A stretch of DNA of 64,000 nt from JAHELU01 sp965216655. Lineage in GTDB: Bacteria; Actinomycetota; Acidimicrobiia; Acidimicrobiales; SZUA-35. A program made the translations under genes and the position numbers. The stretch is taken from positions 1 to 64,000 of the forward strand of contig CBDCGP010000009.1 in the NCBI GenBank assembly GCA_965216655.1. The letters run 5' to 3'. This document shows positions 51,601 through 59,941 of this stretch, in pieces. Under the pieces are notes generated by a model. That model was not told where the DNA came from. It saw only the letters and a program-made list of their open reading frames with translations, and did not search any database. The number at the start of each line of letters is the position of its first letter. Positions within the stretch are counted from its first letter, which is position 1.

Positions 51601-53135
51601 ACGACCTCCTGCGAGACGTGGTTCTGCTGTCGCCCCGGGTCCAGTGGCAGCCGTTGATGGACGAGCTGACGGCCAGGGGTCGGGCCGCCGAACGCAGCGG
51701 TCGATGGTACGCAATCGAGTCGGCCACGGCCGTCGAGGTGCTGCTCAGCGGCACGCCGTCGGGTCCCGACCACGGCGATCTCTTCCCCGAACAGGTGGCG
51801 GCCACGCTCCTGCGGGGGCATCTGGAGTTGTATTCACCGGTCACCGTCGTTGAGCTGGCGGCACTGACCGGCCTCCCGGAAACGCTGCTGAACGTCGGGC
51901 TGCTCACGCTCGAGGGCGAGGGTTCGGCCATCCAGGGGCGGTTCACGGCCGGCGGCGCTGATGGACCGGTCGAGTGGTGCTCCCGGCGGCTGCTGGCCCG
52001 GATGCACGGCCGGTCCCGTCAAACCCGTCGCCGGTCGGTCGATCCGGTCACACCGGAACAGTTCATGCGGTTCCTGTGCCGGTGGCACCACGTCGCTCCC
52101 GGCACGCAGGTGACCTCCGCCGGTGGGCTGCAGCGGGTGCTCGAACAGCTCCAGGGGTGGGAGGCCGCGGTGGCCGCGTGGGAGCCCGACATCCTCGGCG
52201 CCAGGGTGAAGGGATACAAGCAGTCATGGACCGATCGCCTGTGTCACGACGGTGAGATCCAATGGCTCAGGCTCAGCCCCCGGGCGGTCGACGACCCGGA
52301 CCGTCGTGGGTCGGGGGTGTCGAAGGCAACACCGGTGAGCATCGTGTACCGGCAGGATCTCGCCTGGCTGCTGGCCGCCCACCGGGGCGACACCGAAGTG
52401 GCGGTGCCGTTATCCGGTCCGGTGGCCGAGATCGTGGAGGCGCTGGCCGAACACGGGCCCCGATTCCTCACCGAGTTGGCCGCCGACACCGGACGGCTTC
52501 CGACCGACATCGAGTCCGGCTTGTGGGAGGGGGTCGCTCGTGGTCTGCTGACCGCCGACGGGTTCGAGGCCGTGCGGTCGCTCACCGCACCGCCGGCTCA
52601 GCAGCGGCGCGACGCCCGCCGGGCCCGGTCGCTGTCCCGCCTCCGCCGCAGCGGCGTCAAGGCCGCCCACTCCGCCGGTCGGTGGTCGCTGGTTCCGCCT
52701 GCCACCTCGGCCGCCCTCGCCGACACCGACGCGCCCGAGCACGATGATCTCGTGGAGGCCTTGGCCGACCAGCTCCTGCAGCGCTGGGGCGTGCTGTTCT
52801 ACGACCTGTACGCCCACGAGCAGGGCCGTGGCCGCTTGGCTGTGCCGTGGCGCGAGCTCCAGTGGGCGCTCCGACGGCTGGAGGATCGCGGTCTGATCAA
52901 GGGCGGTCGGTTCGTCAAGGGGTTCAGCGGCGAGCAGTTCGCGTTGCCCGAGGCGGTCGAGTCGATGAAACTGGTTCGCCGGGCCGCGGGCCGCAAGGGA
53001 GAGACGAGCGACGAGGCCGGACCGGGCCGCACGGTCACCGTCTGCGGTTCCGACCCGCTCAACCTCACGGGGGTGATCCTGCCTGGTCCACGGGTCCCGG
53101 CTCGCCGCACCGAGTCGGTCACCGTGCCCTGCTGA
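48693..53135 (+). CDS. lhr: ATP-dependent helicase Lhr
   Basis: Large helicase-related protein of superfamily 2, about 1,480 residues, which is the full length of the actinobacterial type. It unwinds DNA:DNA and RNA:DNA duplexes 3' to 5' and acts in DNA repair. Motifs: I APTGSGKTLAGF (about residue 90), Ia VYVSPLKALV, Ib TTPESLYLL, II VDEIHAMA, III LSATQRPIE, IV IFVNTRSLAERL, V ASLELGIDVGPV and VI FLQRVGRSNH. Winged-helix and Lhr-specific C-terminal regions follow. Start uncertain: GTG 48693 is used; the frame stays open to 48588, overlapping the divergent ABC gene. Monocistronic. Confidence 0.95.
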   Translation: MSSVEPVALIEPPQLTSATPAGEQLSFGALDGTFDEAIRRPPVELRHDLVPGVGFHPAVARWFEQRFEGGPTPPQVEGWPPIAAGRNTLIAAPTGSGKTLAGFLMSINRLYLEHASGVEQSGTSVVYVSPLKALVVDIAENLERPLAEIATTAREMGLSAPELTIGVRTGDTPSSERQSMVRRPRTFVVTTPESLYLLVTAGKSRETLRTVETIIVDEIHAMARDKRGSHLALTLERLDHVCRSHGGVSPVRIGLSATQRPIETVARLLVGTRLNAEGAIDCAAIDTGHQRALDLEIELPDSELEAIASHNHMDQVLDRIAELVAEHRTTLIFVNTRSLAERLAHQLGERLADCDDDAIDGTAQGSPPAAADAVVAAHHGSLSKARRHRVERRLRAGELKALVATASLELGIDVGPVELVCQIGSPRSIATFLQRVGRSNHTRHGTPRGRLYPLTRDELVECTALMAAVRRGSLDVLHPPEAPLDILAQQIVAETGAEDWRSDDLYELVTGAAPFADLPRETFDEVVKLTSDGIMTGRGRRAAWVHHDQINGELRGRRGARYVALSSGGAIPEIYHMRVVAEPDELFIGTVTEDWAIESAAGDIFLLGTHSWRIRRVAGGEVRVTDAGGLPPTVPFWTGEAPARTAELSAEVSRLRARVDEFLAADDPLGAKAWLVDESGVPPDAAALVVAYLTAARTTLGLLPTGNDLVMERFFDGADGMQLVIHSPLGGRINRAMGYALRKKFCVGFNFELQAAASDDAVVISLGPHHSFPLSDVQHFLRPEIIRETLTQAVLDQPAFQSRWRWNLNRALIVLRMRNGKKNPPPIQRMESDDLLAALFPDAAACQENVSGPAEIPDHPLVRQTVHDTLTEGMDVDGLIELWERLGEGSVRLHCVDSTEPSLLAHEILTARPYAFLDDDAEAGERRTRAVPLRRGLPVDPNDIAALHPDAIAEVRAELAPDPRTADELHDLLRDVVLLSPRVQWQPLMDELTARGRAAERSGRWYAIESATAVEVLLSGTPSGPDHGDLFPEQVAATLLRGHLELYSPVTVVELAALTGLPETLLNVGLLTLEGEGSAIQGRFTAGGADGPVEWCSRRLLARMHGRSRQTRRRSVDPVTPEQFMRFLCRWHHVAPGTQVTSAGGLQRVLEQLQGWEAAVAAWEPDILGARVKGYKQSWTDRLCHDGEIQWLRLSPRAVDDPDRRGSGVSKATPVSIVYRQDLAWLLAAHRGDTEVAVPLSGPVAEIVEALAEHGPRFLTELAADTGRLPTDIESGLWEGVARGLLTADGFEAVRSLTAPPAQQRRDARRARSLSRLRRSGVKAAHSAGRWSLVPPATSAALADTDAPEHDDLVEALADQLLQRWGVLFYDLYAHEQGRGRLAVPWRELQWALRRLEDRGLIKGGRFVKGFSGEQFALPEAVESMKLVRRAAGRKGETSDEAGPGRTVTVCGSDPLNLTGVILPGPRVPARRTESVTVPC

Positions 53136-53160
53136 CCGCACGGGGCACCCGGCCGACGCC

Positions 53161-54015
53161 CTACGATTCCTCGATCCGCTGGCGGCGGAACGTGACCATG
53201 TCGTACAGGCCGGCTGCGACCAAACCGATGCCGCACGCCAGCAGCACGCCGGTGCCGGCCGGCGCCCTGGCCAGCGAGTGGAGGGCGTCGTCGATTCCCG
53301 CCGCCTTGTCGGGGTCGTAGTTGCGGGCGGCGCTGATGAACAACCACCCCGTGGTGAACAGCAGCAGCGCCCGTGCCGCGAACCCGGCCGTACCGGCGAT
53401 CTTGAGGAAGCGCCGGTGGGCTGAACTCAGCTCGGAGGTGTCGATGTCGGCCAGGTACCCCTGGCGCAAGCCCTTCCACAGGTGGTAGGCCCCGACCACG
53501 CCTGTCCCGATGCCGATGACCACCACTATGACCCTCCCGCCGGGAATTCCGAACAGCATCTCGGTCAGTTCTTCCGGGTTGGCCTTGCCCGATGCGCCGT
53601 CTCCCGAGCCCGAGCCCGAACCGGAGCCGCCGGAGAACGCGATTTGGAGCCCGGTCACCGCGATGAACGCATACACCAGTCCGAGGAAGAACCAGCCGAT
53701 GCGGCGCACGATGTGGAACACGGTCTCGAATTCGATGTCGTCGCCGGAGTCTCTGGCGAAGGCAATCCAGATCTGCCAGGCGGCGTAGAGGAGGAGTCCG
53801 ACCGCCACCACCATGACCAGGGCCTGACCGGCGGGTACGTCGGCCAGCGCCTGCATCGCCCCGGTCTGATCGGCGTCACCACTCGCTGTGTATCCCCGGC
53901 GGGCGAGTTCGATGGCGAGCGCACCTATCAGGGCGAACAGGAATCCCTTCGCCAGCCAGCCGTACATCAGATACGACTTGGCGTCCGACTCCGACGACCG
54001 ATCCTCGCTGCCCAT
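53161..54015 (-). CDS. DUF1206 membrane protein
   Basis: 284 residues with six membrane helices arranged as three pairs, the DUF1206 pattern (AKGFLFALIGALAIELARRG, LVMVVAVGLLLYAAWQIWIA, GWFFLGLVYAFIAVTG, VIVVVIGIGTGVVGAYHLWK, FAARALLLFTTGWLF, GVLLACGIGLVAAGLYD). A Gly/Ser repeat (SGSGSGSG) links two pairs. ATG at 54015 follows GAGGAG. Function unknown in the family. It lies convergent with lhr, ending 26 nt from its stop. Confidence 0.88.
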   Translation of the reverse strand: MGSEDRSSESDAKSYLMYGWLAKGFLFALIGALAIELARRGYTASGDADQTGAMQALADVPAGQALVMVVAVGLLLYAAWQIWIAFARDSGDDIEFETVFHIVRRIGWFFLGLVYAFIAVTGLQIAFSGGSGSGSGSGDGASGKANPEELTEMLFGIPGGRVIVVVIGIGTGVVGAYHLWKGLRQGYLADIDTSELSSAHRRFLKIAGTAGFAARALLLFTTGWLFISAARNYDPDKAAGIDDALHSLARAPAGTGVLLACGIGLVAAGLYDMVTFRRQRIEES

Positions 54016-54112
54016 TCTGCTCCTCGCCTGCCCGAATACGGAATTGCATCCGGACACGGCAATGATTCCCCGAATGGTGGGCGTCCAACCGTCGATGTTC
54101 TCTGACGAGGTT

Positions 54113-54152
54113 TTGTGGGTCTACGACCCGGTACCGGGTCGTAGACCCACAA
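54113..54152. terminator. 40-bp perfect palindrome, probable terminator
   Basis: Arms of 20 bp (54113-54132 and 54133-54152) meet at GGTACC with no spacer; key segments are GTGGGTCTACGACCC and its complement. It lies 39 nt beyond the stop of the DUF4214/excalibur gene on the minus strand, before the DUF1206 start. A hairpin terminator is the simplest reading. Confidence 0.6.
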
Positions 54153-54190
54153 GAGGTTGCGGTGGCCGGGCCGGGACGAGGGCCGCTCGT

Positions 54191-54838
54191 CTAGGTGACC
54201 TCGCAGGCGATGCCGTCGTTGTCGCGGTCGAGCGCCGACCGGTAGCCGGGCTCGCCTCGGAGGATCGGGGCCGCCCCTGCCTCTCGGGCCTCGGTGCAAT
54301 TGGCGTAGTACGCGTTGGGATCAGGGGTCGTGCAACCGCCGTAGGCCACACCGTCGCTGGGCAGTGGATGGCGCCGTCGGAACTCGTCCCCCACCGAGAA
54401 GTAGAGCATCAGCTCGGAGCGTGACAGGCTGCCGGCCGACAACAGACCCAGCCAGTAGCGATAGCCGGCGTCGTCCGGGGTGCGGTCGAGCACGTTGTTG
54501 TAGACGAGGGTGATGTAGTCGCGGTCGCTCAGCGACCCGTAGGTGTTGACGAACTCGGTGGAGTTGCCGAACGACCAGGTGATGTCGAGCAGCGTGGTGC
54601 ACTGGTCGTACTGGCCGACCCAGTACCGTGCTCCACCGACCTCCGGTTTGCGATCGAAGAACGCCCAGTACAGGCGGAACACGTCGGCGTGATCCTGAGC
54701 CAACGTAGGCGAGGAGGCGTAGTCGTCGAACGTGTCCGCTTGCGCGGCGACGGGCCCGACGGCAAGGGTGGTGGCAACGACGAGCGCAGCGGCGGCAGCG
54801 CACAGGCAGGTCGAAAGACGGGTGCGGAACGAGGACAT
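54191..54838 (-). CDS. Secreted DUF4214 protein with excalibur calcium-binding domain
   Basis: 215 residues. A signal peptide ends near VAAQA/DT. A DUF4214 domain follows (VFRLYWAFFDRKPEVGGARY, TLVYNNVLDRTPDDAGYRYW, RSELMLYFSVGDEF) and then an excalibur domain with YANCTEAREAG and DRDNDGIACE, where the two Cys bracket a calcium-loop-like DxDxDG. It is probably extracellular, attached through its DUF4214 fold. The second domain copy resembles those on the copper-radical oxidase at 22.6 kb. ATG at 54838. Confidence 0.88.
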   Translation of the reverse strand: MSSFRTRLSTCLCAAAAALVVATTLAVGPVAAQADTFDDYASSPTLAQDHADVFRLYWAFFDRKPEVGGARYWVGQYDQCTTLLDITWSFGNSTEFVNTYGSLSDRDYITLVYNNVLDRTPDDAGYRYWLGLLSAGSLSRSELMLYFSVGDEFRRRHPLPSDGVAYGGCTTPDPNAYYANCTEAREAGAAPILRGEPGYRSALDRDNDGIACEVT

Positions 54839-55069
54839 GCGGCGGTCTCCTCTGGGTTCACGGTGGATGCGGCGGTGTTGCCCCGATGTGGTTCGATCGG
54901 GGTGGGCCGAGCGTAGCGGATGAGGTGGTGACTCCGATCAGCCACGGGAATCAATGCTCACGTCGCCACTGGTGCCGGTTTGTGACGCAGCGGGAAGATC
55001 GGCGGCCCGGTGTGCGTCTAACCTTTCGATGATCCTTCTGACGACCGAGCATCGCGGCGTGGCGTGATC

Positions 55070-55639
55070 ATGCGTCCGTACGACACCGACGACGACCGTG
55101 AGCTCGTCGCCCGGTCACTTGATGGCGATCGTCGGGCATTCGGCCGTTTGGTGCGCCGCCATGATCCGGCCATGCGCCGCCTTGCCGGGCGCCTGGTCGA
55201 CTCCGGCGCGGCGATGGACGACGTCCTGCAGGACGCCTATCTCAAGGCCTTCCGGGGTCTCCCGGCGTTCGATGGTCGATCGAGCTTCGCCACCTGGCTC
55301 TACTCGATCACCTATCGCACAGCGGTCGACCATCTGCGTCGAGCGAGCGTGCGGCAAACATCACCGCTGACCGAGGAGATGACCGAGGCCGGCCCGGGCG
55401 GTTCGCCGGATTCGATCGCTGATCGTCTGGCGGAACGCTCCCTGCTGCGTAAGGCGTTGTCCGAGCTGCCGCCCGATCAGGCGGCCGCCGTGCTGCTGGT
55501 CCACGGCGAAGGCCTGAGCTATCAGGATGCCGCGAAGGTGCTCGAGGTGGCTCCGGGAACGGTGGGTAGCCGAGTCAACAGGGCTCGGGCTGTGCTCAAG
55601 GACCAGCTTGGATCGATGTACGGAGGAGGCGCGTCATGA
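55070..55639 (+). CDS. ECF-type RNA polymerase sigma factor
   Basis: 189 residues. Region 2 is DGDRRAFGRLVRRHDPAMRR and AAMDDVLQDAYLKAFRGLPA, with SSFATWLYSITYRTAVDHLR. Region 4 is LPPDQAAAVLLVHGEGLSYQ and DAAKVLEVAPGTVGSRVNRA. Start is ATG 55070, with GTG 55064 possible. It is coupled by ATGA to the VanW gene, the third such sigma/partner pair in this window. Confidence 0.92.
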   Translation: MRPYDTDDDRELVARSLDGDRRAFGRLVRRHDPAMRRLAGRLVDSGAAMDDVLQDAYLKAFRGLPAFDGRSSFATWLYSITYRTAVDHLRRASVRQTSPLTEEMTEAGPGGSPDSIADRLAERSLLRKALSELPPDQAAAVLLVHGEGLSYQDAAKVLEVAPGTVGSRVNRARAVLKDQLGSMYGGGAS

Positions 55640-56685
55640 CGGACTCCTACGGCCCGATCGGGGGATCCGAACCCATCGCCGATGTGCTGCTGACAAGGGC
55701 ATTGGGCGAGCTTCCGGTTCCGGAGCACCGCCCAACCTTCTGGGCTGACCTCGAGACGGCTCTCGAGCTGGAAGACGAGCTCCCGTCGGCCGTTGCCGAC
55801 GAACACCGTTGGCCGTCGGAAGGACGCCGATACGCCGTTGCCGTCGCCATTGCCGCAGCCACCCTCGTTCTCGTGCTCGCTCTGGTGGCGTTGTCGGGCC
55901 GTCAGCGGATCGTCTCCCAGGATCCGGTGAATGCGCCATCGCCAGCGGAGAACGACGTCGGCACAACGTCGTCGACCGACAGCTCCCAACCGACCACCTC
56001 GTTCGAGGAGGAGACCTCGAGGCCGGACTCCGACCTTCCGTTCGACATCGCCGGCGTCGACGTCGACGTCGAGGTGTCGCGCTTCGTCACCAACCACCCC
56101 TGTTGTCAGCGCCGCGTGGTCAACATTCAACGAATGGCCGACCTCGTCCAGGGTGCCGTCATTCGACCGGGCGAGTCGTTTTCCCTGAACGAGTACGTTG
56201 GCAAGCGCACCGAGGCGGCCGGGTTCGTTGCGACCGAATCCATCGAGGAAGGACTGCTCGACGACCTCGTGGGTGGAGGTGTGAACCAGTACGCCACGAC
56301 CCTGTTCAATGCCGCGCTCTTCGCCGGGCTGGAGATCGATGAGCACCGATCTCCCGATCTCTACAGTTCCCGCTACCCGCTTGGGCGCGACGCGGCACTT
56401 GGTTGGCCCGATCCGGATCTCGTCATCACCAACTCGAGCGAGCACGACGTCGTCATCTGGAACAGCTACGACGAGACCTCCATCACGGTCGCGCTGTACT
56501 CCAAGGCCGGGGTCGACGTCGAGGTCGGTCAGCCCGTCGGATCGGTTGACGGTGGTTGTCAGGTGGAGACGTCAACTCGGACCCGCACCTGGCCGGACGG
56601 GCGGGTCGAGCAGGACGAGATCGTCGCTCGGTACAGAACCGGCGAAGAATCGGAGTGCGATCCCCAATCCGTCGCCGACGACTGA
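55636..56685 (+). CDS. VanW family membrane protein, sigma partner
   Basis: 349 residues. A cytoplasmic N-terminus of about 65 aa (PEHRPTFWADLETALELEDE) resembles the start of anti-sigma partners. One membrane helix (YAVAVAIAAATLVLVLALVA) follows, then a Ser/Thr/Glu linker. The VanW domain runs from about residue 150 to 310: SRFVTNHPCCQRRVVNIQRM, GAVIRPGESFSLNEYVGKRT, GGGVNQYATTLFNAALFAGL and SRYPLGRDAALGWPDPDLVI. VanW is a wall-associated domain of unknown activity found in some vancomycin-resistance clusters. Fusion of a sigma-partner-like N-terminus to VanW suggests a wall-sensing role. Confidence 0.85.
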   Translation: MTDSYGPIGGSEPIADVLLTRALGELPVPEHRPTFWADLETALELEDELPSAVADEHRWPSEGRRYAVAVAIAAATLVLVLALVALSGRQRIVSQDPVNAPSPAENDVGTTSSTDSSQPTTSFEEETSRPDSDLPFDIAGVDVDVEVSRFVTNHPCCQRRVVNIQRMADLVQGAVIRPGESFSLNEYVGKRTEAAGFVATESIEEGLLDDLVGGGVNQYATTLFNAALFAGLEIDEHRSPDLYSSRYPLGRDAALGWPDPDLVITNSSEHDVVIWNSYDETSITVALYSKAGVDVEVGQPVGSVDGGCQVETSTRTRTWPDGRVEQDEIVARYRTGEESECDPQSVADD

Positions 56686-56758
56686 GAATCGGCAGTCATC
56701 CTGTGGCATGATCGGAGCAGAACGACAGTCCGCCGGATCGACGAGGAGCTGATGCATC

Positions 56759-58834
56759 GTGTCCTCGGTATCGGTCAATGCGCTTGGCCACTCCGACTAT
56801 GACCACCCCCTGAGCGACGACGGGCGCCAATTCCTGCGCGCCGCGTCCGAGCTCGAATATCACGCCCGGGTTCTTGCCGGGGCGGCCGACCGCGAACAAC
56901 CGCTTCTGGAGAGGGTGCGCTTCTGTTCCTTCTTCACGACGCTCACCGATGAGTTCTTCCGGGTCCGTCTGGTCGTGCTGAAGGAGAAGTCGCGTCTCGG
57001 TGGCCCCGACGGTGCGGTGGCCGCCGACCGGCTGGCCCGGCTGAGGTACCGGTTCCGGCAGCTGTCGGCCGAGCAGCACCGGATCTGGTGGCACGAACTA
57101 CGACCGGCGCTGGCCGACGAGGGAATCGTGCTGGTCAGCTGGGATGAGCTCGACGAATCCGACCGTATCGTCGCCGCCGACAACTTCCGGGAGCGGATCT
57201 TTCCGCTGCTCACGCCCCTCGCCGTGGGGCCGGCCCACCCGTTCCCGTTCATCTCCGACCTGAGCCTGTCGGTCGGGGTGCGGATGGCGGAGTCCGACGG
57301 CGGTCCCGAATTCGTGAGGGTCAAGATTCCCGAGTCGCTGCGCCGCTTCATCGAGCTGCGCAACGACTCCGACGGCATCCGGCTGATCAGGGTGGAAGAG
57401 GTCATCGGCGCTCAACTGAGCCTGCTGTTCCCCGATCGCATCGTGCGCGATCATCACCTGTTCCGGGTGACCCGCGACGCCGACTACGAGGTCGACGCCC
57501 TCGACGTCGAGGACCTGCTCGAAACCGTTTCCATCGAAGTCCGGGACCGAAAGTTCGGCGACGCCATGCGCCTCGAGGTTGCCGACGGCATGCCGTCGGA
57601 GATCGTGTCGTTCCTGGCCTCACAACTCGAGCTGTCGCTCGACGAGGTCATGTACTCGCCGGGCCCGCTCAATCTTGGCGAGGTCGGTGAACTCTACGAT
57701 CTCGACCGCGCCGACCTCAAGCGGCAGCCGTTTCAGCCGGTGGAGGTGGAGGCGCTTGCCGGCGACGAGGTGTTCGCCCGTATGCGAGAACGCGACCATC
57801 TCGTGCAGCACCCCTACGAGTCGTTCGCCTCGTCGACCCAGAATTTCATCGAGCGGGCGGCCGACGACGACCGGGTGCTGGCGATCAAGCAGACCCTCTA
57901 TCGCACGTCCGGCGACTCGCCCGTGGTCAACGCCGTCATCCGCGCCGCCCAGGAGGGCAAGCAGGCGGTGATGCTGGTGGAGCTGAAGGCCCGGTTCGAC
58001 GAGGAGGCCAACATCGGATGGGCCGAGAAGCTGGGGGCGGCCGGGGTGCATGTCGTCTTCGGGTTCGTGGAACTCAAGACCCACACGAAGACCGCGCTCG
58101 TGGTGCGCGAGGACGAGGATGGCCGCGTTCGCTGTTACGGCCACATCGCCACGGGCAACTACAATCCGACGACTGCACGGTTCTACGAGGACCTCGCGTT
58201 CTTCACCACCGATCCGGTGATCACCAACGACCTGCTGCGGTTGTTCAACATGTTGACCGGACACACCCGCGGGCTCGAACCGGAACGGCTGTTGATCGCT
58301 CCGACCACCCTCCGGCCGCGTCTCGTGGAGCTGATCGAGTCCCAGGCGCATCCCGAGGGTCGAATCGTCATCAAGGTCAATCACGTCGCCCATGACGAGA
58401 TCGTCGAGGCGCTCTATGCGGCGTCGCAGGCGGGAGCGTCGATCGACATGATCGTGCGTACCACCTGCACACTGCGGCCGGGCGTGGAGGACATGTCGGA
58501 GAACATCCGGGTCAAGTCGGTGGTGGCGCCGCTGCTCGAACATTCGCGTATCTTCAAGTTCGGCACCGACCCCGAGCCCGGCGGCTACCTGATCGGATCG
58601 GCCGACCTGATGGTCCGCAACCTCGACAATCGGGTCGAGGCCGTGGTTCCGATCGATCAGGCCGACCTGAGGGAGCGGCTCGACGAGGTGCTCGATGAAC
58701 TCCTGGCCGACGAAGCCCGTTCGTGGACCCTCGATGCCGACGGTACCTGGCACAAGGTTGCCGGCGACCGCAACGCCCAACAGAATCTCGCGTCGGCGGC
58801 AATCAAACGTCAGCGGGTCGAGCGACGGCTCTGA
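56759..58834 (+). CDS. ppk1: Polyphosphate kinase 1
   Basis: 691 residues, the usual Ppk1 size. It reversibly transfers the terminal phosphate of ATP to polyphosphate. The phosphorylated His is in RCYGHIATGNYNPTTARFYE (about residue 461), the second His in LLEHSRIFKFGT (about 594). The N-terminal helical domain (ELEYHARVLAGAADREQPLL) and PLLTPLAVGPAHPFPF are also present. The GTG start at 56759 follows GAGGAG with an 11-nt spacer; an ATG at 56752 is in a different frame. Gene order after the VanW pair may be incidental. Confidence 0.97.
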   Translation: MSSVSVNALGHSDYDHPLSDDGRQFLRAASELEYHARVLAGAADREQPLLERVRFCSFFTTLTDEFFRVRLVVLKEKSRLGGPDGAVAADRLARLRYRFRQLSAEQHRIWWHELRPALADEGIVLVSWDELDESDRIVAADNFRERIFPLLTPLAVGPAHPFPFISDLSLSVGVRMAESDGGPEFVRVKIPESLRRFIELRNDSDGIRLIRVEEVIGAQLSLLFPDRIVRDHHLFRVTRDADYEVDALDVEDLLETVSIEVRDRKFGDAMRLEVADGMPSEIVSFLASQLELSLDEVMYSPGPLNLGEVGELYDLDRADLKRQPFQPVEVEALAGDEVFARMRERDHLVQHPYESFASSTQNFIERAADDDRVLAIKQTLYRTSGDSPVVNAVIRAAQEGKQAVMLVELKARFDEEANIGWAEKLGAAGVHVVFGFVELKTHTKTALVVREDEDGRVRCYGHIATGNYNPTTARFYEDLAFFTTDPVITNDLLRLFNMLTGHTRGLEPERLLIAPTTLRPRLVELIESQAHPEGRIVIKVNHVAHDEIVEALYAASQAGASIDMIVRTTCTLRPGVEDMSENIRVKSVVAPLLEHSRIFKFGTDPEPGGYLIGSADLMVRNLDNRVEAVVPIDQADLRERLDEVLDELLADEARSWTLDADGTWHKVAGDRNAQQNLASAAIKRQRVERRL

Positions 58835-58873
58835 GGCCGCCCGCCACCGGGTCCGCCCACAGCGAGGCGGGTT

Positions 58874-59926
58874 TCACCGGTTCACGTGACGTTCGACCAG
58901 GGTGAGGAACCGCTGCCAGTCGCCGTCCGATTCGAACCATGACCGTCCGACGATCACCGCGGCCTGATCGGTCATCATGAGGCCGACCGCACGGTCGGTT
59001 CTGATGACCTTGATGAACGCCGACCAGTTCACCGTGGACCGGCCGTCGCGGAAGATCATGACGATTCCGGTGTCATCCGCCGTCCCCGTCACCCCGCCGG
59101 CCTTGGTCCCCCGCCCCGCCATTCGGGTGCTCAGGGCGGGAAGACCGTAGAGAACCAGGAGCCCCAGGACAACGGTGATGATCCCGGTGGGCAGCAACGT
59201 GTCGGAGCTCGAACCGGTCGCGGAGGCGACCACGGCCAGGAGGACAAACAGACCGCCGAGCACGACGACTGCGATGCCATACCGCCGGCCCGCGGAGATA
59301 CGGCTGATGATCCGACGGTGTTCCGCCGGATTGAACGGCCCGCCGAATCGAACACCCTCGGGCGCCGGCGTCTCCGGGTTGGCCTCGTCGATACGCCCAC
59401 GCGTGTCGGCTGAGCCGGTCGAGCCGTCAGCCGTGCCTCGGCCGGCGCGAGCGATCCGGTCGGGGACGGCGGCTGTGAACGCATCCCACGACGCGTCGTC
59501 GGGAAACCAGTTCCGCAGCACCAGCAGGCAGGTTCGCTGACGGGTGACCAGTGCCGCCGCCGAGTCGTTGAATCTCATCGATTTGAACTGCGACCACGGC
59601 GCATGAGACGACGAGTCACGGGCGTTGACGACGAGGGCCTCGTCGGTTATGGCCCCCTGCACAGGGCCGCCAAGGGAAGGAACGTCGATGAGTTTTCCGA
59701 TCTGGCGGCGTACGCCGACCGTTATGGCGAGGATCACGATGGCGGTCAGGATTGCGAGCAGCACGGCTTCGGTGATCCCCGGATCACCGCCCGAATCCAC
59801 CAGCATCAGCACGGCGATGCCCGCGACCAGGGCAACCGGCATCAGCCAGACCCAGGCCGGGCGTGCCGCTCGCAGCCCGGCCCGAATCTCGTGTTCGTCC
59901 CACTCGCCCTCGAGTTCGATGTGCAT
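58874..59926 (-). CDS. Membrane protein with duplicated YcxB-like domains
   Basis: 350 residues built from two similar halves, each with two membrane helices and a soluble beta-rich domain: VWLMPVALVAGIAVLMLVD with TAIVILAITVGV, and YGIAVVVLGGLFVLLAVVAS with GIITVVLGLLVLYGLPAL. Strand/helix patterns such as HAPWSQFKSM and RTCLLVLRNWFPDDASWDAF in the first half match STVNWSAFIKV and QAAVIVGRSWFESDGDWQRF in the second. The pattern matches the YcxB-like family, whose function is unknown. It is 15 bp downstream of the glyoxalase-II-like gene on the same strand. Confidence 0.8.
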   Translation of the reverse strand: MHIELEGEWDEHEIRAGLRAARPAWVWLMPVALVAGIAVLMLVDSGGDPGITEAVLLAILTAIVILAITVGVRRQIGKLIDVPSLGGPVQGAITDEALVVNARDSSSHAPWSQFKSMRFNDSAAALVTRQRTCLLVLRNWFPDDASWDAFTAAVPDRIARAGRGTADGSTGSADTRGRIDEANPETPAPEGVRFGGPFNPAEHRRIISRISAGRRYGIAVVVLGGLFVLLAVVASATGSSSDTLLPTGIITVVLGLLVLYGLPALSTRMAGRGTKAGGVTGTADDTGIVMIFRDGRSTVNWSAFIKVIRTDRAVGLMMTDQAAVIVGRSWFESDGDWQRFLTLVERHVNR

Positions 59927-59941
59927 CGGTCGATTCGGAGG

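Noticed and set aside
49587..51821. 744-residue minus-strand open frame
   Set aside because: Lies wholly inside lhr on the opposite strand. It has the Arg/Gly/His-rich composition of a high-GC shadow frame, with no motif.
57620..58780. 386-residue minus-strand open frame
   Set aside because: Antisense shadow of ppk1; composition and lack of motifs show it is not coding.
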